DNA of 64,000 nucleotides from DSXF01 sp964387495 (GCA_964387495.1 CAYLXB010000011.1:7351-71350); one strand, 5' to 3'. Counted from the stretch's first letter, positions 7,427-16,227 are shown. Notes: generated by a model not told the origin, from the letters alone. Translations and numbers: made by a program.

Positions 7427-10168
7427 TTAGAGCAAGCCCAGTTCGCGGGCGCGGGCGATGGCTTCAGTGCGCCGCTGTACTTGCAGTTTGTTGAAAATCC
7501 TGCGGTTATGTCCCTTGACCGTGTCCAGGGCGAGGAAAAGGCGCTTGCAGATTTCCTGATTGGAAAGACCATCAGCAATAAGCTGCAGCACTTCCAATTC
7601 GCGTTGGCTCAATAGTTCAATCAAGGGCCGGGGTGGTTCAGGTTTGTTTTTGTTTTGCCGCTGCTCTGCTTGAAATGCCGCCAGCAATTTGTCTGTGTAG
7701 GCTGGCATGATTTTATGAGCGGAATTTTCGCGAAGCAGCTGCAGCATGCTTTTGCCTTCGTCAAGGAACATGCGGACATAGCCCTGCGGCTCGGCCAACT
7801 CAAGGGCGCGTTGTAAAGGTAAAAGAGCGGCGGGGACGTTTCCTTGTGCGTGATAAACAAGCGCCTGCAATATGAAAAGTTCGATCGCGCTTCCCATCCT
7901 TCCACCCTCTTCCGCGGCTTTCAGCAGACGCTCCAACAGCTTCACTACCTCAGCCATGGGAGCCTCAGCACGTTCATACTGAAGGCAGGCGATGAGTACC
8001 CTTGCCAGGGTGATGTGATCGAACTCGCGCAGGTAACCCAGTTCGCTGTCAACGGATAGTTCATGCTCACGCATCCAGTTCAGCGCATCGCTCAACCGAC
8101 CTTGTGCCAGCCACACCCGGACCTTCCGCGTCGCGACCGGGCGCACATTCGGGGAGAAGTTGCCATCGTATACGCGCTCGGCATCTTCGAGCAGTTGAAG
8201 CGCATCATCCAGATCGCCTTGGGATTGCCGGATACGTGCCATTGCCGCGCGCCAACGATATGGATTTTGCGGCAATCCGGCAAGCTCACCCAGAGATTGG
8301 CTTGTAAGCAAGCAATGTGTGGCAGCCTCCAGGTCGTTATGTTCATAGTGAAGATTGCACATGCCCACGTACATGTCGGCCGCTCCTTGCAGGACTCGCG
8401 CTTCCCTCGTCGCCCACTGCAATCCCCGCTCATAGGTGGCCATTGCCTCGTGGAGACAACCTTGCGTGATTTGTATATCTGCCAGGATGATGATGCCTCC
8501 AATTGCAGGAGATATAAATCCGCCCAGGTGCAAATTCTCTATTCCATCAGCAGTCATCCGGCGGGCCGTGTCGAGATCCCCGTTCGTCCATGCGACGAGC
8601 CCCAGTTGTGAGGCTGCCCCACCAAGCATCAGATAATCGTTGGCAGGAGCGAGATCGAGCACCCGTTGGGCATATTTCACTGTTTCGGGCAGATCGCCCC
8701 GTCCCAGGGCCTGCCCGCCGCGGGTCAGGGCGATCAGACCCGGCAGGCGGAGAAACTCCTGTTTGTCAGCAACAACCATTCCCGCAGGTGGAGATTCTGA
8801 TTGCTCCCCTCGATTGATCCATCTTTCGGCGTCCTGCAGGCGTGGTTCCACGGTATCGTTTTCACCACAAGCCATTGATGCGAAGGCATACGCATAACAA
8901 AGTATAGGCCTGACGCGGACCAACTCGTCGGGCAGTGACTTTAGCCAGCCCAACAAAGTAGTGAACTGACGTTCGCGGTTCAGGACTGGAAATGCCAACT
9001 CGATCAGGTCGGCGGCACGCGCGAAGTCCCTGGCAGCCAGCGCATGGCGGATGGCATCGGACCGCAAACCGTTATGTTCGTACCACGTACTTGCCCGCTG
9101 ATGCAAGGTGATCGTCCGATCGGGCCGCTTCTCCAACAGGCGGGTTTGCAGAACATCTGCGAATAAACGGTGATAGCGATACCATTGGCGCTTTTCATCC
9201 AGCGGAACGAGAAACAAGTTGCTGCGTTCCAGAATGTCCAGTGTTTCCCTGCCGTCTTGCTGTTCCGTGACTGCGTTGCAGGATGCCGCGCAAAACCGCT
9301 CGAGAACGGAAGTTTGCAGCAGGAAGCTGCGGATTGGTTCAGGCTGGCGTTGAAGTACTTCTTCCGCCAGGTAGTCCAATACAAAGCGATGGCTGCCGGT
9401 AAAGGCCTGGATGAAACTGGCGCTATCTTCGCGTCCCTGCATGGAGAGCGCGGCCAACTGCAAACCGGCGATCCAGCCTTCAGTCCGGGCTTCGAGCGCG
9501 GCGATGTCTTCCGCCGAGAGATTCAGCCCCATCATCCGGTTGAGGAATTCGGCGGCTTCGGCGGCGGAAAAACGCAGGTCGGCGGCGCGCAGTTCGGTCA
9601 ACTGGCCGCGGACGCGCAGGCGGGCCAGGGGCAAGTGCGGATCCTCACGTGTCGCAATGACCAGGTGCATTTGCGGCGGCTGGTGTTCGATGAGAAAGGC
9701 CAGGGATCGATCGACTGATCGAGAATCTACCGAGTGATAGTCATCCAGGATGAAGAGGAAGTAATCAGGAAGGGCAGAAATTTCATTGAGCAGCGCGGTT
9801 AGAATTGCTTCCAGCGATGGCGGCTGATGGGACTGGAGCGCCGCCAGCAGCCCATCACCAATGTCCGCCTTGGCTCCTTCGAATTCGCTCAGGGCAAGTG
9901 TCTGCAGCGCGGCGATCAGGTAGGAGATGAAGCGCACCGGATCATTGTCCCCTTCATCCAGTGACAGCCATGCAACCGGCCTGCCACATCCGGCGATCCA
10001 TTCGCTGAGCAGGGTAGTTTTGCCAAAGCCGGCAGAGGCAGAGATGAGGGTCAGTTTGCAGCCCAGGGCGAGGCCATTGTTGAGGCGCTCGATCAGGTGC
10101 GGACGCGGGACAAGGCCAGGCCGAAGCGAGGGGATGTGTAGTTTCGTGTTCAGCATTGGCGTGGCCAT
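7427..10168 (-). CDS. MalT-like LuxR-family (LAL) transcriptional regulator, copy 2
   Basis: A 913-residue paralogue of 704-3349. It has Walker A ASAGFGKTT (Lys50), a Walker B-like LFILDDYH near residue 143, a helical TPR-like middle of about 550 residues, and a C-terminal LuxR HTH starting at LSQRELEVLQLIADGLS. The N-terminal 300 residues and the HTH are very similar in the two copies, while the middle, which should sense the signal, has diverged. The pair probably answer different ligands. The start at 10168 (MATPMLNTKL) aligns with copy 1; an upstream ATG at 10186 falls before the -10 box. No ribosome binding site is present. Confidence 0.93.
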   Translation of the reverse strand: MATPMLNTKLHIPSLRPGLVPRPHLIERLNNGLALGCKLTLISASAGFGKTTLLSEWIAGCGRPVAWLSLDEGDNDPVRFISYLIAALQTLALSEFEGAKADIGDGLLAALQSHQPPSLEAILTALLNEISALPDYFLFILDDYHSVDSRSVDRSLAFLIEHQPPQMHLVIATREDPHLPLARLRVRGQLTELRAADLRFSAAEAAEFLNRMMGLNLSAEDIAALEARTEGWIAGLQLAALSMQGREDSASFIQAFTGSHRFVLDYLAEEVLQRQPEPIRSFLLQTSVLERFCAASCNAVTEQQDGRETLDILERSNLFLVPLDEKRQWYRYHRLFADVLQTRLLEKRPDRTITLHQRASTWYEHNGLRSDAIRHALAARDFARAADLIELAFPVLNRERQFTTLLGWLKSLPDELVRVRPILCYAYAFASMACGENDTVEPRLQDAERWINRGEQSESPPAGMVVADKQEFLRLPGLIALTRGGQALGRGDLPETVKYAQRVLDLAPANDYLMLGGAASQLGLVAWTNGDLDTARRMTADGIENLHLGGFISPAIGGIIILADIQITQGCLHEAMATYERGLQWATREARVLQGAADMYVGMCNLHYEHNDLEAATHCLLTSQSLGELAGLPQNPYRWRAAMARIRQSQGDLDDALQLLEDAERVYDGNFSPNVRPVATRKVRVWLAQGRLSDALNWMREHELSVDSELGYLREFDHITLARVLIACLQYERAEAPMAEVVKLLERLLKAAEEGGRMGSAIELFILQALVYHAQGNVPAALLPLQRALELAEPQGYVRMFLDEGKSMLQLLRENSAHKIMPAYTDKLLAAFQAEQRQNKNKPEPPRPLIELLSQRELEVLQLIADGLSNQEICKRLFLALDTVKGHNRRIFNKLQVQRRTEAIARARELGLL

Positions 10169-10174
10169 GGATCT

Positions 10175-10180
10175 ATTATA
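10175..10180 (-). promoter_or_regulatory. -10 box of MalT-like regulator 2 (leaderless)
   Basis: A perfect TATAAT on the minus strand ends 6 nt before the ATG at 10168, the same spacing as at copy 1. No good -35 hexamer is visible at 16-18 nt, so an activator may be needed. Confidence 0.5.
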
Positions 10181-10759
10181 TAACAATCAGCGCGAGGAAA
10201 ATTCTTTCATTCACCCAGCATCAACTTTGGGGGGTATGCCTAAAAAATGGCAGGGTAAAACCATTGCCAGGTGCGCGAATTGTATTTCTGTGCTGCCTGC
10301 AAGGCCGGCGATAGTGGGCGCAGGTTTGGTGAGGGGACACGCGCGATGGCGATCGGATGGGTTGGGGCCGCCCGGAACGTGCTCTTTTTTTGTTCGGGTT
10401 CGGCGAGGCAGGGCGGGGATGGTCGTAAGTTCGAAGTGGGGGAGGTTTCGAAGGGAGGGAGTAAACCGGTTTTCATTCCATATCGGAGGATATACAATTT
10501 GTGTGTATTATCCGATATATACGCAAGCCTGACGAGGATGCAATTTGGTTCTGGCCTGCCCCCATGCAGGGCGCCAACCCATCGAGAAACAGAGGCAACT
10601 GTCAACGGGTCCAGGCACCCAGTTCGGCATCCACCTGCTTCAGGCTGCGCAGGTTCATCCCAGGCACCCGGAGAATGTTGACTGGCTGGAGGTGAACTTC
10701 GAATTGTTACTTTGGGCGCACTAAAGAGTGCGACCTGTGCACAAAGGCAGGCCGGGCTC
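10181..10759. other. Long intergenic region without a convincing gene
   Basis: About 580 nt between regulator 2 and the ssb promoter. The only open frames (for example 10271-10681 plus) have mixed low-complexity translations and no ribosome binding site, and I see no homology. It holds an imperfect inverted repeat at 10480-10518 and a small hairpin at 10717-10732 (CGCACT/AGTGCG). The G-rich stretch 10380-10460 may be decayed coding sequence. Confidence 0.5.
10480..10518. repeat. Imperfect inverted repeat, possible operator
   Basis: ATATCGGA at 10480-10487 is mirrored by TCCGATAT at 10511-10518. Continuing inward, about 14 of 17 positions pair, around a short AT-rich centre. The arms are AT-rich in an otherwise GC-rich stretch, which fits a dimeric repressor operator or promoter region. 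No gene starts close by on either strand. Confidence 0.4.
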
Positions 10760-10787
10760 TTGACTTTTCGTGTAATTGGAATACACT
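10760..10787 (+). promoter_or_regulatory. Predicted promoter of ssb
   Basis: TTGACT (10760-10765) and TACACT (10782-10787) are separated by 16 nt, followed by a leader of about 36 nt with an AAAGGAGG site before the ssb ATG at 10830. A small hairpin at 10717-10732 lies just upstream. Confidence 0.55.
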
Positions 10788-10829
10788 AAAGACAGCGTAT
10801 TCTTCATCATTCCGAAAAAGGAGGAAACT

Positions 10830-11210
10830 ATGCCTGCGTTGAACCGTGTGCAGTTGATCGGCTATCTTGGTAAAGATCCCGAGTCACGTTATACCCCCAA
10901 CGGTAAACGAGTCGCCCATTTCAGCCTGGCGGTTACCCAGCGCTGGAAGACCGCTGGTGAATTGAAGGAGTATACCGATTGGGTCAATATCGAGGCGTGG
11001 GGGCGGCTGGCGGAGATTTGCCAGGAGTATTTACACAAGGGCAGCCTGGTCTATATCGAAGGGCGCCTGAAGACCGACAAGTATGAGGATAAAGGGGAGA
11101 CGAAGTATTATACGAAGGTGGTGGCCCTGACCCTGCAGATGCTGGACCGCAAGCCGGCCGAGGAGCCGGTGACGGCGCTGGAAGAGCCGCAGGAGGAGTA
11201 CGAGGCCTAG
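10830..11210 (+). CDS. ssb: Single-stranded DNA-binding protein
   Basis: A 126-residue SSB. The OB fold starts at LNRVQLIGYLGKDPESRYTP and includes VAHFSLAV and DWVNIEAWGRLAEI, standard for bacterial SSB. The C-terminal region is short and acidic (EEPQEEYEA) but lacks the usual DDDIPF-type tip that recruits partner proteins. The start ATG follows AAAGGAGG. It is monocistronic, with its own promoter and a bidirectional terminator after it. It may be a second, non-canonical SSB, since the main copy is often in an rpsF-ssb-rpsR operon, which is not seen here. Confidence 0.93.
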   Translation: MPALNRVQLIGYLGKDPESRYTPNGKRVAHFSLAVTQRWKTAGELKEYTDWVNIEAWGRLAEICQEYLHKGSLVYIEGRLKTDKYEDKGETKYYTKVVALTLQMLDRKPAEEPVTALEEPQEEYEA

Positions 11211-11236
11211 CTGGGCGCCAGGCGTGACTGTAAAAA

Positions 11237-11285
11237 ATGAAATGTCCCCGGAGTAAATCCTGTTCCGGGGACATCGGTTATCTTT
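11237..11285. terminator. Bidirectional terminator between ssb and pepF
   Basis: ATGTCCCCGGA (11242-11252) pairs perfectly with TCCGGGGACAT (11264-11274). An A/T-rich run flanks each side, giving a T-rich tail for pepF on the minus strand and a weaker TCTTTTT tail for ssb. Confidence 0.8.
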
Positions 11286-11298
11286 TTCCGGCCGGGGC

Positions 11299-13062
11299 TC
11301 AGGCCATCTTTTCCAGCTGGTCGACCAGGTCGTTGAGCACATCGAAGCCGCCCTGCCAGAAGGCGGCACTGCGGATATCGATGCCGGCCTCGGCGAGCAC
11401 TTTTTCGGGGGCTTCAGAGCCGCCTGCTGCCAGGATCTTCAGGTAGCGGGGTTTGAAGGAGGCGCCTTCGGCTTTGTACTGTTTGTAAAGGGAGAGCACC
11501 AGCAGCTGGCCGAATGCGTAGGCGTAGACGTAGAACGGGGTGTGGTAGATGTGGGGGATGGAGATCCATTCCCATTTGAATTCGCCGCTGATCTCGACCG
11601 CGTCGCCGAACTGCTCCTTGAGGTTTTCCATGTAGGCCGCGGCCAGTTCATCCACGGAGGCGTTCTCGCGCACCATTTCATGGGCTTTGCGTTCGAAGAG
11701 GGCAAAGAAGGCCTGGCGCATGATGGTGGCATAAGAGTCGTCCATCTGGCGGAAGAGCATATCCTTGCGTACAGCCGGGTCGGTCTCTTCGGCCAGGAGG
11801 CGGTCGACCAGCATCATTTCTCCAAAGGTGGAGGCGGTTTCGGCCAGCGGCAGGCAGGCGTGCTGGGTGAAGGCGGTGTGATGTTCGGCCAGCATGGCGT
11901 GGATGGCATGGCCGAGTTCGTGAGCCAGGGTGGCCACATCGTCGGCGTGGTTGTTGAAATTGACCTTGACCCAGGGCGTGAGGTCGGGGGTGATGGTGGC
12001 ACAGAAGGCGCCGCTCTGCTTGCCTTTGCGCACCTCGCTGTCGAGGTGGTTATCAGCAAAGACGCGGCGGGCCAGTTCGGCAACGCGGGGCTCAAAGTTG
12101 TGGAAGGAATCGAGCACCATTTCAGCGGCCTGGTTGAAGTCGTAGAGTTTGTCGGACTTGCTGACGGGGGCGTAGATGTCATAGCGGCGCAGGCGGGGCA
12201 TGCCCAACTGGCGGGCCTTGAGGCGGAAGAAGCGCTGGAAGATGACGGCGTTCTTGCGGGCGACTTCCAAAAGGGTATCCACGGCCTCGTCAGGGATATC
12301 GTTCCCCAGGTTGCGGGCGGCGATGGGGCTGGCGAACTTGCGCAGGGAGAGGTTTTCATTGCGCCAGTCGCGGATGACGGTCTGGTACATCTGGCCGAGC
12401 AGGGCACCATCCTGCGCGTAGACGCGGTAGAGTTCCTGGTAGGCGCCTGCCCGCAGGTCGGGGTTGGAACTGCGGACATAGACCATCAACTCGCCGCGGG
12501 TCAATTCCCTGGCTTGTCCATCCACCTCGACTTTGAAGGTGTAGCGGTTGGTGATGGCGTCGTAAAGCGTGATGAGGGCATTGATGCCGGTGACGTTCTT
12601 GAGGTTGATGATCTTTTCTTCGGGTTCGGTCAGCGTATGGGGCTTGAAGTGACGCATTTCTTCGAGATAATAGCGGTAATCGCCGGAGACATCCAGGAAA
12701 CGGCGGGCGCTGGCGTCATCCAATTCTTTCCACCAGAGTCTGAAGAAGATGGTGCGGTTGTCCAGTTCGGCGAAGAACTGCTGGACGCGGCCGAGCAGGG
12801 TCTGGGCAGCCTGACTCTGGGTGTCTTCGGCAAAGAGCAGATCGGCATAGCCATACAACCGGTAGGAGAGGCGCATGTTCTGTTCGAATGTTTCCAGCAT
12901 TTCCATGAAGCGTTCGACGTCCAGATCCGGTTTCAGTTCCGGACGGTAGGCTTCGAATCTGGCAGCCCGCGCATCCAAATCTTTGAAGGCGGCCTCCAAC
13001 TCCGGGCCGGCGTGGCCGGGGAACAGGTCAACGAGACTCCAGCGGGATTGGGTAAAGGTCAT
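11299..13062 (-). CDS. pepF: M3 family oligoendopeptidase F-like zinc peptidase
   Basis: A 587-residue metallopeptidase. The zinc site is HELGH at residues 381-385, with the downstream Glu in ETASTFGEM, as in the M3 family. The N-terminal helical lid includes LSYRLYGYADLLF. These cytosolic enzymes hydrolyse short peptides of roughly 5-20 residues. The gene begins 9 nt after the stop of cysH, so the two are likely co-transcribed although unrelated in function. A strong bidirectional terminator follows it. Confidence 0.92.
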   Translation of the reverse strand: MTFTQSRWSLVDLFPGHAGPELEAAFKDLDARAARFEAYRPELKPDLDVERFMEMLETFEQNMRLSYRLYGYADLLFAEDTQSQAAQTLLGRVQQFFAELDNRTIFFRLWWKELDDASARRFLDVSGDYRYYLEEMRHFKPHTLTEPEEKIINLKNVTGINALITLYDAITNRYTFKVEVDGQARELTRGELMVYVRSSNPDLRAGAYQELYRVYAQDGALLGQMYQTVIRDWRNENLSLRKFASPIAARNLGNDIPDEAVDTLLEVARKNAVIFQRFFRLKARQLGMPRLRRYDIYAPVSKSDKLYDFNQAAEMVLDSFHNFEPRVAELARRVFADNHLDSEVRKGKQSGAFCATITPDLTPWVKVNFNNHADDVATLAHELGHAIHAMLAEHHTAFTQHACLPLAETASTFGEMMLVDRLLAEETDPAVRKDMLFRQMDDSYATIMRQAFFALFERKAHEMVRENASVDELAAAYMENLKEQFGDAVEISGEFKWEWISIPHIYHTPFYVYAYAFGQLLVLSLYKQYKAEGASFKPRYLKILAAGGSEAPEKVLAEAGIDIRSAAFWQGGFDVLNDLVDQLEKMA

Positions 13063-13071
13063 GATATTCTC

Positions 13072-13836
13072 CTAATTTGAAGTTTCGGAATTGGACAGGT
13101 CCAGCTTTGGGGCGATATCGGCAATCGAGCGGTCCTTGAACATGTCGGTGTGCAGGCCGCATTCGGTCTTTCCCAAACCGGCCCAGCGTCCGGCGCGAGC
13201 CGATTCGCCTGGTTTGATGGGTTTGGTGCAGGGGGCACAGCCGATGCTGGGGTAGCCTTTCCCCAGGAGGGGATGGGCGGGCAGGTCATGTTCACGGCTG
13301 TAGGTTTCGATGTCCGCAGCGGTCCAATTGAGGAGCGGGTTTACCTTGAGCAGGCCGTCGGGCATCCATTCGAGGATTTTTGCCGAGGCACGTTCCAGGG
13401 TCTGATCACGGCGAATCCCGCTGATCCAGGCACGCATGCCGTCCATGGCTCTCTGCATGGGCTGGACTTTGCGGATATAACAGCAGAGGTTGGGATCCTG
13501 GTGCGGCAGGTCACGGTAATTTTGCTGGAGGAAGTGGGTCCAGCGGTCATCAGGGCGCAGGTCCACCACGTTCAGGTGCCATTTCATTTCCAGGGATTCG
13601 CGGAAAATGAGCGTTTCCCAGAAGTGCATGCCGGTTTCCAGAAAAAAGATGCGGATGTCGGGGCGGACCTGCACCGCCATGTGGAGGAGCGGCAAGGACT
13701 GAGTCTGGAATGAGGAACTCAGGGCGACATCCGGCCAATAAGCATCGACGGCCCATGCGAGGATAGCCTGCGGGCTGGCGTTCTCAAATTCGAGGGAGAG
13801 CTGCTCGATCTCTTCAATACTTCGATTACTGGTCAT
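13072..13836 (-). CDS. cysH: Phosphoadenylyl/adenylyl-sulfate reductase, Fe-S type
   Basis: A 254-residue reductase of assimilatory sulfate reduction, converting APS or PAPS to sulfite with thioredoxin. Cys118-Cys119 and CAPC (200-203) are the four ligands of the [4Fe-4S] cluster that marks APS-using enzymes. The catalytic cysteine is Cys226 in KTECGLH. ALSSSFQTQS near residues 38-47 is the nucleotide-binding loop. The C-terminal extension after ECGLH is short. A TATAAT box lies 8 nt before the ATG, and no ribosome binding site is evident. No other sulfate-assimilation gene is adjacent. Confidence 0.93.
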   Translation of the reverse strand: MTSNRSIEEIEQLSLEFENASPQAILAWAVDAYWPDVALSSSFQTQSLPLLHMAVQVRPDIRIFFLETGMHFWETLIFRESLEMKWHLNVVDLRPDDRWTHFLQQNYRDLPHQDPNLCCYIRKVQPMQRAMDGMRAWISGIRRDQTLERASAKILEWMPDGLLKVNPLLNWTAADIETYSREHDLPAHPLLGKGYPSIGCAPCTKPIKPGESARAGRWAGLGKTECGLHTDMFKDRSIADIAPKLDLSNSETSN

Positions 13837-13844
13837 GAACGCCG

Positions 13845-13850
13845 ATTATA
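13845..13850 (-). promoter_or_regulatory. -10 box of cysH
   Basis: TATAAT on the minus strand, ending 8 nt before the cysH ATG. The transcript would have no or almost no leader. No convincing -35 is seen. Confidence 0.4.
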
Positions 13851-13880
13851 CTTCGCATGCCTGGATGAGTGCCCTGAATC

Positions 13881-14855
13881 TCAGGGTACAACTGCGAAAT
13901 GATTCTTGAGGGTGTAGTAGATGTAGTTCTGCCACAGGGGGATGATGTCTTCCTGGTGGTAGTCATGGTCGGAGAAGGTCTGGATGATCACCCGGCCGCC
14001 GTAGCAGGTGGCCAGGACGGCCTCCTGGTTGGATTTCCTGGCTGTCAGCCCTGCCAGCAGGGTGGCATCGCCGCTGCCGCCAAGCCGGATCTGGTCACCA
14101 GTCTGGTTGGCCCAGAACCGGCTGTAATGGAGAAGCGGGAGCACCGTGTTGGGTTCGTTGAAGACGGGGTGGGTCGGCTCCCACCAGTAGATCGAATCGG
14201 CGATATCCCAATCCTTCTGGTAGCGGATGCCGCACCCGCTCAGGATTTTGCTGATGGGGCCATTGGCTTCGCGGTCGAGGTACCAGATCTCCGCGATCAG
14301 GGCGGCTTTGTCACGGTTCAGACGGTCGTAGATCACGTCCCAGAATTCGCCCGAAATTTTGTCCTTATCCTCCGCTCCGACGATGATCAGGTCATACCTA
14401 ACGCCCGAGTTCAGGTATTCCATGAAGTGACCGCTGTAGGAGCCGGTCTGGGTGTAATTCAGGTCCAGGCCATCGAGGGCATCCTGGATCCACATGCCGA
14501 TGCCGCGTTCGTCGGTGTTTTCATAGACGAGGATCTTGGCCGATTTCATCCTGGCCATCAGGTCCTGGGTTGGGGTGGGGGCAATGGTCGGCAGGCTGGC
14601 GGGGGGCTGTTCGACTGTCGGCTGGGCCTGAACAGGAGGCTGGGGGACGGGTGGTTGAGGCGTGGGGTTGCTCATGGCCATCTGGGTCATCTGCAGCGAC
14701 ATGGCCGTCGCCTGGAATTCCAGTGCGACCTTTGTGGCGTCATAGGCCGGGGCCTGAGGCTGGGCGGTCGTTCCAGGCATGGCACAGGCCAGCGTGAGAC
14801 CGAAAATCACGAGCAAGGCAAAGACGGGGGCGGAAACTCTCTTGCTGCTGGACAT
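13881..14855 (-). CDS. Putative lipoprotein with ThuA-like or DUF4350-like domain
   Basis: A 324-residue exported protein. A signal peptide with a lipobox-like TLAC lies within the first 25 residues, then a Pro/Gln/Thr-rich linker (residues 65-95), then a globular domain with strands such as AKILVYEN, YDLIIVGAED and GGRVIIQTFSDHDYH. The alternating strands and the final gatase-like GGRVI resemble ThuA/glutamine-amidotransferase-like folds, but I cannot name the family with confidence. The ATG at 14855 follows AGGAGG. Its stop codon lies within a small hairpin (13872-13886). Confidence 0.65.
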   Translation of the reverse strand: MSSSKRVSAPVFALLVIFGLTLACAMPGTTAQPQAPAYDATKVALEFQATAMSLQMTQMAMSNPTPQPPVPQPPVQAQPTVEQPPASLPTIAPTPTQDLMARMKSAKILVYENTDERGIGMWIQDALDGLDLNYTQTGSYSGHFMEYLNSGVRYDLIIVGAEDKDKISGEFWDVIYDRLNRDKAALIAEIWYLDREANGPISKILSGCGIRYQKDWDIADSIYWWEPTHPVFNEPNTVLPLLHYSRFWANQTGDQIRLGGSGDATLLAGLTARKSNQEAVLATCYGGRVIIQTFSDHDYHQEDIIPLWQNYIYYTLKNHFAVVP

Positions 14856-14903
14856 GTCATCCTCCTTTGGGTGGGGAACCATGAAGATTATGGGTTCTTC
14901 AGG

Positions 14904-15962
14904 TCAGAGACTGAAGCGGATGTGGACAATATCGCCATCCTTGACAATGTATTCCTTGCCTTCCAGGCGCAGTTTGCCTTTCGTGCGCGCCTCGGCCAGG
15001 CCGCCCAGGTCAACCAGGTCCTGGTAGGCGGTGACCTCGGCGCGAATGAAGCCGCGCTGCAGATCAGAATGGATGGCCCCGGCAGCCTCGTAGGCAGTGG
15101 CGCCGCGCTGGACCGTCCAGGCGCGGCACTCGTCCTCGCCAACGGTGAAAAATGACTGCTGGTTGAGGAGGTCGTAGGAGATGCGGATCATGCGGTTCAG
15201 GCTGGGCTCCTCGATGCCATATTCCTGCATGAATACCGCCGCATCTTCAGGGGGAAGCTGGGCAATCTCCATCTCCAGTTTGCCCTGCAGGGCAACCGTG
15301 TCATGGTCAAGGTCGAGGGCCGGTGGCGACTGACCTTCCCCCAGGTTCAGCACGCTCAGAATCGGTTTACGGGTCAACAACCCGAAGGATGACAAGATTT
15401 TTTGCTCTTCGGGGTCGAAGTCCACCTTGCGGAGCGGCTTTTCAGCCGAAAGTTCTGCGTGAAGGCGTTCAAAGAGGGGGATCTGCCGCTCGACAGCGGC
15501 CTTGTCGCCGCCGCCCTTTTTGCGTTCCTCGGCCAGGCGTTCCAGTTTTCGTTCCACGGCGATCAGATCGTTGAGAAGGAGTTCGGAGAGCATGCTGGCA
15601 GCGTCGCGGCCGGCATCCACACTGCCATTGGGGTGGGGGATATTTTCGTCATTGAAACAGCGTACCACGTGCAGGAAGCCGTCCATCTGGGTGAGTGTGT
15701 TCAGCAGGGTGCCTGAGATGCCGGTCTTGCCAGCTGAGCCATCCAGGCCGGCGATGTCGGCATAGGTGACCTTGGCATAAATGGTTTTGCGGGGTTTGAA
15801 CATGGCCGAAAGCCGGTCCACGCGGGGGTCGGGCACATCCACCACGGCCGTGTGGACTTCGATGCGCCCGGCAGAGGCGGTGGTGGGCATGTCTCCGCGT
15901 GTGAGGGCGTTGAAGATGGTTGTCTTTCCAGATTGAGGCAAGCCAATTATTCCGAGTTTCAT
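14904..15962 (-). CDS. ychF: Redox-regulated ATPase YchF
   Basis: A 352-residue OBG-family P-loop NTPase. Walker A is GLPQSGKTT at residues 7-15, where most family members have GLPNVGKS. YADIAGLDGSAGK is the Switch II region, a coiled-coil insertion follows, and the C-terminal TGS domain ends KDGDIVHIRFSL. YchF binds ribosomes and hydrolyses ATP better than GTP. It is slightly shorter than the usual 360-plus residues. It has a TATACT box 22 nt upstream and is transcribed away from the tRNA gene. Confidence 0.9.
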   Translation of the reverse strand: MKLGIIGLPQSGKTTIFNALTRGDMPTTASAGRIEVHTAVVDVPDPRVDRLSAMFKPRKTIYAKVTYADIAGLDGSAGKTGISGTLLNTLTQMDGFLHVVRCFNDENIPHPNGSVDAGRDAASMLSELLLNDLIAVERKLERLAEERKKGGGDKAAVERQIPLFERLHAELSAEKPLRKVDFDPEEQKILSSFGLLTRKPILSVLNLGEGQSPPALDLDHDTVALQGKLEMEIAQLPPEDAAVFMQEYGIEEPSLNRMIRISYDLLNQQSFFTVGEDECRAWTVQRGATAYEAAGAIHSDLQRGFIRAEVTAYQDLVDLGGLAEARTKGKLRLEGKEYIVKDGDIVHIRFSL

Positions 15963-16031
15963 CTTGACCTTGAGATAAGGAATGAGTATACTTGCGACGT
16001 TCTACAGGACCGACGTGTCCAGAACAACTTT

Positions 16032-16115
16032 GCCGAAGTGGCGGAACTGGCAGACGCGCGCGACTCAAAATCGCGAGGGCTTACGCCCGTGTGGGTTCGA
16101 TTCCCACCTTCGGCA
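16032..16115 (+). tRNA. tRNA-Leu, anticodon CAA
   Basis: An 84 nt type II tRNA. The acceptor stem GCCGAAG (16032-16038) pairs with CTTCGGC (16108-16114), followed by discriminator A. The anticodon loop CTCAAAA gives CAA, which reads UUG. The long variable arm and the T arm GTGGG-TTCGATT-CCCAC are intact. The 3' CCA is not encoded. A terminator hairpin follows at 16131. Confidence 0.95.
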
Positions 16116-16130
16116 CTTTCATTATAGCAT

Positions 16131-16160
16131 ACGCCCTTCCCTAAAGAGGAGGGGCGTTTT
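16131..16160 (+). terminator. Terminator after tRNA-Leu
   Basis: ACGCCCTTCC (16131-16140) pairs with GGAGGGGCGT (16148-16157), with one mismatch-type pair, followed by TTTT. Confidence 0.75.
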
Positions 16161-16211
16161 GTATAAAATGCGATTAGAATTAAGAAGGCCATACGTTTAG
16201 AAAGATTTGCT

Positions 16212-16227
16212 TGTGACAATTGTCACT
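16212..16227. promoter_or_regulatory. CRP/FNR-type palindrome upstream of glgC
   Basis: A perfect 14-base palindrome GTGACAATTGTCAC (16213-16226) reads TGTGA-N6-TCAC-T, one base from the CRP consensus. Its centre is about 42 nt before the start point predicted from the promoter at 16227-16255, which is the class II activator position. The regulator is unknown. Confidence 0.5.

Noticed and set aside
10271..10681. 136-codon plus-strand frame in the regulator-ssb gap
   Set aside because: No start signal, no similarity, and it spans the AT-rich palindrome. Kept only as intergenic sequence.
11542..13080. 512-codon open frame on the plus strand
   Set aside because: It lies entirely opposite pepF, which has an intact HELGH site and family-wide similarity. 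The translation of the antisense frame is Gly/Val/Glu-rich with no recognisable domain, as expected from GC-rich third positions.
13899..15155. 418-codon open frame on the plus strand
   Set aside because: Antisense to both the lipoprotein gene and the end of ychF; it crosses two real genes and has no family sequence.
15959..16219. 86-codon minus-strand frame
   Set aside because: It runs through the tRNA-Leu gene and its terminator, so it is not a protein gene.
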